A stretch of DNA of 64,000 nt from Triatoma infestans (Eukaryota; Arthropoda; Insecta; Hemiptera; Reduviidae): contig JAAEAF010001934.1 in the NCBI GenBank assembly GCA_011037195.1, positions 1 to 64,000 of the forward strand, given 5' to 3'. The position numbers were made by a program, and so were the translations under genes. Of this stretch, positions 61,245 to 64,000 are shown in pieces. Under the pieces are notes generated by a model, which did no database searches, was not told the origin of the DNA, and saw only the letters and a list, made by a program, of their open reading frames with translations. Numbering within the stretch: position 1 is the first letter of the stretch; each line of letters begins with the position of its first letter.

Positions 61245-61540
61245 GTTCTTTTACTTTGTCTCTTGTTGTTGCAGGAAGGAGAAGTTTAGCGATCGTGTCT
61301 ATTTTTAAAATTAATTTATCACCGGAAATACATGTTTTGAGGCTTCCTTCTTAGAATGAACCAAAGAGAAATGTTTTTAGCGATTGGTCCTGTGGGTTTG
61401 AACAAAATATTTAAAAAACTAATAGACTCATAGGGAGTTTAAACTAGATATTTTTTTTTTTTCAGCAAAAAGTTATTTTTTGGAGGGGCGCTTTAGAGGG
61501 GAGTATCATTTTAGAAATAGTAAAATGCATTTTACTCTCA
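61245..61540 (+). repeat. Family R copy, left part
   Basis: TTTAGCGATCGTGTCTATTT, TTATCACCGGAAATACATG, TTTAGCGATTGGTCCTGTG, GAGGGGCGCTTTAGAGGGG; separated from its right part (62860-63055) by nested LINE tails. Confidence 0.65.
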
Positions 61541-61688
61541 CCCACCCAAACCCAAACCCAAACTCTTTCTTGCAGACACTGTAACCTACCTGACACTACT
61601 TAGCGTATTATCTCGTGTAAATACCTCGTTAACCCTTCCAGGCTCCTTCTTCTCCTTTGGTTCTACTTTAAACCAACAGTTATAGGCG

Positions 61689-62376
61689 TTTTTTTTTTTG
61701 AATGGGGGCCAATGCACTGCGACCTTACGATCTATTGTGCTATGTTCCCTGGGTGCCGCAGGTTATTGCCCATAACACCCGAACAGATGTGCTTTGAACA
61801 TCCGTTCTACAAAACCCTCCATCAGGTTGAGATCCCTGAGGAATCCCAATACCCTGACAGGCTCTAGAGAGAGTATATCCCCCCATCTCCTTCTGGTAGC
61901 TACCTAGGTTATTGAATCTTCTCTGAGTGGCTGTCTCGCAGTCTGTTACGAGATGTAATGGAGTTTCCTCCAACATTCCACAGAATCTGCATGAGCTGTC
62001 ACTTTCCAAACCCAGCTTCACCAGGTGTCCTCTAAGTCGGCAATGCCCCGTGAGGAAACCCGTAAAAACGCGGAGCTTGTTCTTGGTCAATCCGATGCAG
62101 GTCTCCGATCTCCGTTAGTTATAATTTCCCAGGCAGATCTTGGCCTGCCGCAAACCGGGGAAGGAGTACCAGAATTGACATCTCCTCGTCTCCTCCTCCT
62201 TTCTGAGTTCCTCCAACAGAAACTGGTCACTGAGCCCATAAAAAGATTCCGGCCCAAGAAGCGGGGTCGTAGCACTTATCTTAACCAGGGCGTTGGCCAT
62301 CTCATTCCCTTCAATGCCAGCGGGACCCACCGAAGGGTAACTTTATTCCTCCTGCCTAGGTTATTAAGTTTACCTA
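61689..62376 (-). pseudogene. RNase H-bearing non-LTR retrotransposon tail, 5'-truncated, 11-bp TSD
   Basis: Minus strand: NKVTLRWVP, then in a shifted frame GIEGNEMANAL (RNase H H-x-G-I-x-G-N-E-x-A-D block, with the last Asp changed), GPESFYGLSD, then LTGHCRLRGHLVKLGLES, CRFCGMLEETPLHLVTDC (C-x2-C-x8-H-x4-C finger) and a spacer to a 3' UTR ending in an A run (61689-61699 on the plus strand as T). AGTTATAGGCG flanks it exactly at 61678-61688 and 62377-62387. Frameshifts show it is dead. It sits inside an older R1-like tail. Confidence 0.85.
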
Positions 62377-62387
62377 AGTTATAGGCG

Positions 62388-62830
62388 TCAGTCTAGCTCC
62401 TGTTTCTTTTGACGCAGCACCAAAGTCGTCAAACCTATCTCAAGGATCCCTGCACAAAAGCATGGTCTCAAGGATGCTCTCAGTTGACAAACGGCCTAAT
62501 TCCTGTTCCAGACCGTTTCTCTCAACCGCCCATCTCGAAGTACGTGTGTTGGACATCATCGAGAACTGAATCCCCCGAAGATACATCTTTCTCCAAATCA
62601 CATAGATACGAAGCAAATTATCCGTGACTTGTGAGAAAAAGGGGTAGATCATATCTTCTGACGTCGTCATAATTTCTGACGTTGTCATAATTTCTGACGT
62701 TGTCATACCTTCTGCCCGCTCATTCAGTTGGACTCGCTGTCCACTTTCCTCGGCTGTCCACTCGCCACCGTACGTGACAGAACCGAATGGCGTAATCCCT
62801 GGCCATCGTTCTCGCTTCAGTGCCACCGAA
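62388..62830 (-). pseudogene. R1-like non-LTR retrotransposon C-terminus, host of the nested element
   Basis: Minus strand reads DDVQHTYFEM, then in an adjacent frame RWAVERNGLEQELGRLSTES, ILETMLLCRDP and DRFDDFGAAS. This matches the tail of R1-type elements (DDxEHTxFxCxRW, ER..LE..LG, L(T/S).E..(V/L)..ML). At least one frameshift and one stop are present. The 3' end continues left of the nested insertion (about 61600-61677). Three 18-base tandem units lie at 62656-62709. Confidence 0.65.
62656..62709 (+). repeat. Three tandem 18-bp units
   Basis: TTCTGACGTCGTCATAAT repeats three times with single-base changes, inside the R1-like relic; in the minus-strand frame it codes MTTSEI repeats. Confidence 0.9.
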
Positions 62831-62859
62831 TAATAACGGGGAAGTAATAACGTATGATT

Positions 62860-63060
62860 CTGCCATCTAGATAATATTAAGGTACATTAGCAACATTGTT
62901 ACAATTCTAAATTTGAGGAAAATTGGGTAACCGGAAGTGCTGCTATTCATAATAGGTTTTTATGACGTATATAACTCAATTACAATAACATCTGTCAATT
63001 ACAACTCTGTAAACTGCAGTAAGAGAAAATCGGGTAAGTGTTTCTCACCATATATTTTTT
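62860..63060 (+). repeat. Family R copy, right part
   Basis: GCCATCTAGATAATATTAAGG, AAATTGGGTAACCGGAAGTG, GTAAGAGAAAATCGGGTAAG and TTTCTCACC plus a T run. Confidence 0.7.
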
Positions 63061-63664
63061 TTCTTAATTTTATCGATAGTGGCTTTACAATTTTCATTAT
63101 AAATAGCTATGTAATTCAAAGATATTTTTTTCAATTATTATTTAATGCTACTTTCGGCTATTCGTATAATTCGAAGAACTACTACAAATCTGGTTGTAAT
63201 AGTAACAAAATAAAGTGATTACTGTTGGAAAAAAATGAAATAAAATAAAACAGAAATAAAACATAAACATTTCCAAGTTAGGAAAAAAACGCATAGCAAA
63301 GATAGAAAGCAAGGAAAATGTAGAAGATCGTATAAAAACTAGACTTGCACAGTAAATAGTTGTATGTAGGAAGTTAATTGGTACTTAAACGTTAAGTGAA
63401 TTACTTGTAACAAAAAAAAAAGCACTTGTTCGTTTTAAATTGCTCTTGGTTGTAGATTAATGAGAACTATGGCGGCTGTTCATTCTGGTCTTAAGATCAG
63501 ATAATGTCTGTTTTTTTCCTGGTGTTGATTTCCGATTCAGTACAGGTGGCTAACTTATTGATTAACTTATATTTGTTTTAATAAATGTCTCGCATTATGA
63601 ACACTTCATTAATCCTTTATAAATTTATTCTACACTTCAAAGCAGGTTTTAATTTCATTTTATT

Positions 63665-64000
63665 GCTAAAGAGGATGTATTGCGGTCATTCAAATTTTTC
63701 CCACTGAAAAATACATGTCTTGAAGATTGCTATAACAAGAGAAAATATTTCAAAATAAAAAATAAAAACGCAGGAAGTTCAATGTTGATATACGTTTAGA
63801 TAAACACTAGAGGATTGGATACGAAAGTTTCGGTCAGCCGGAAGTAAGACGTGACTAAAAAATAATCTTCAGTATTTCCAGCCTTCTACAATTAATTTTC
63901 TCGAAAACATATGAAACTATTTCCTTTTATCTTTAATATTCCAACCTCATAGAAATATACTTATGATTTTTATTTGAAATATCTTTATGTGAAAATTGTT
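63665..64000 (+). repeat. Family R copy running off the window
   Basis: GAGGATGTATTGCGGTCATT, AAAAATACATGTCTTGAAG, AACGCAGGAAGTTCAATG and TCAGCCGGAAGTAAGACG. Confidence 0.65.

Larger units (their letters stand above)
8508..64000 (-). other. svp: svp upstream intron (partial, at least about 55 kb)
   Basis: Everything 5' of the hinge exon on the gene strand. No zinc-finger exon (CEGCKSFFKRS and neighbours) was found on the minus strand, and this region otherwise yields transposon relics and simple sequence only. I infer a single intron running off the window. A small upstream or alternative exon could be missed by eye. Confidence 0.6.

Noticed and set aside
62025..62384. 119-codon plus frame and smaller ones nearby
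   Set aside because: Antisense shadow of the nested LINE, which is coherent on the minus strand.

Overview
This window is eukaryotic nuclear DNA, strongly AT-rich and full of microsatellites, homopolymer runs and decayed transposons. The only host gene I can support is a COUP-TF/Seven-up type orphan nuclear receptor (svp) on the minus strand. Two consecutive coding exons lie at 8197-8507 and 7790-8048, separated by a 148-base intron with normal splice sites. They encode the hinge and much of the ligand-binding domain. The DNA-binding-domain exon and the last exon are not visible, so the flanking introns run off both sides (at least about 7.8 kb downstream and 55 kb upstream in gene orientation). 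The protein sequence (insect-like [14 protein letters not shown] and [20 protein letters not shown]) and the presence of Jockey-type, RNase H-bearing and mariner elements point to an arthropod, most likely an insect. I cannot name the species.

Everything else is intron filled with repeats. The dominant family ('family R') is an unclassified interspersed repeat of roughly 1 kb. It has about 30 recognisable copies or fragments, on both strands, across the whole window. It starts with a short hairpin (CTCTTAC...GTAAGAG), carries an internal GT-rich seed and an internal duplication of about 300 bases, and ends with a GTGTGA...TCACAC hairpin followed by a T run. Other elements have inserted into it: a Jockey-like LINE at 46.3-47.4 kb, a Gypsy-type solo LTR at 49.3-49.7 kb with a perfect 4-base duplication, other LINE tails, and a 20-base minisatellite that grew inside one copy at 16.0 kb.

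The most interesting system is a set of short (220-366 base) unequal-armed palindromic elements at 5.2, 24.2, 41.9 and 52.5 kb, with a truncated relative at 50.1 kb. The four complete ones are flanked by 12-14 base target-site duplications and carry hammerhead-ribozyme cores (CTGANGA, a short stem II, GAAACCGGTC), in the better copies on both strands. At 12.86-13.23 kb a decayed Penelope-like GIY-YIG endonuclease reading frame ends inside another hammerhead-like motif. This is the arrangement known for Penelope-like retroelements and suggests the palindromes are derivatives of such elements. A fifth palindrome of 182 bases, with a perfect 12-base duplication, sits inside the Jockey fragment at 46.9 kb.

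The remaining identifiable pieces are several 5'-truncated non-LTR retrotransposon tails (12.0, 14.1, 17.7, 36.8, 37.7, 40.5, 51.9, 58.4, 61.7 and 62.4 kb), a mariner transposase relic (50.3 kb), two tRNA-derived SINEs (12.6 and 44.0 kb) and one or two unidentified coding relics (11.0 and 18.6 kb). Copy boundaries of the repeats are estimates made by eye; those with stated target-site duplications are exact.
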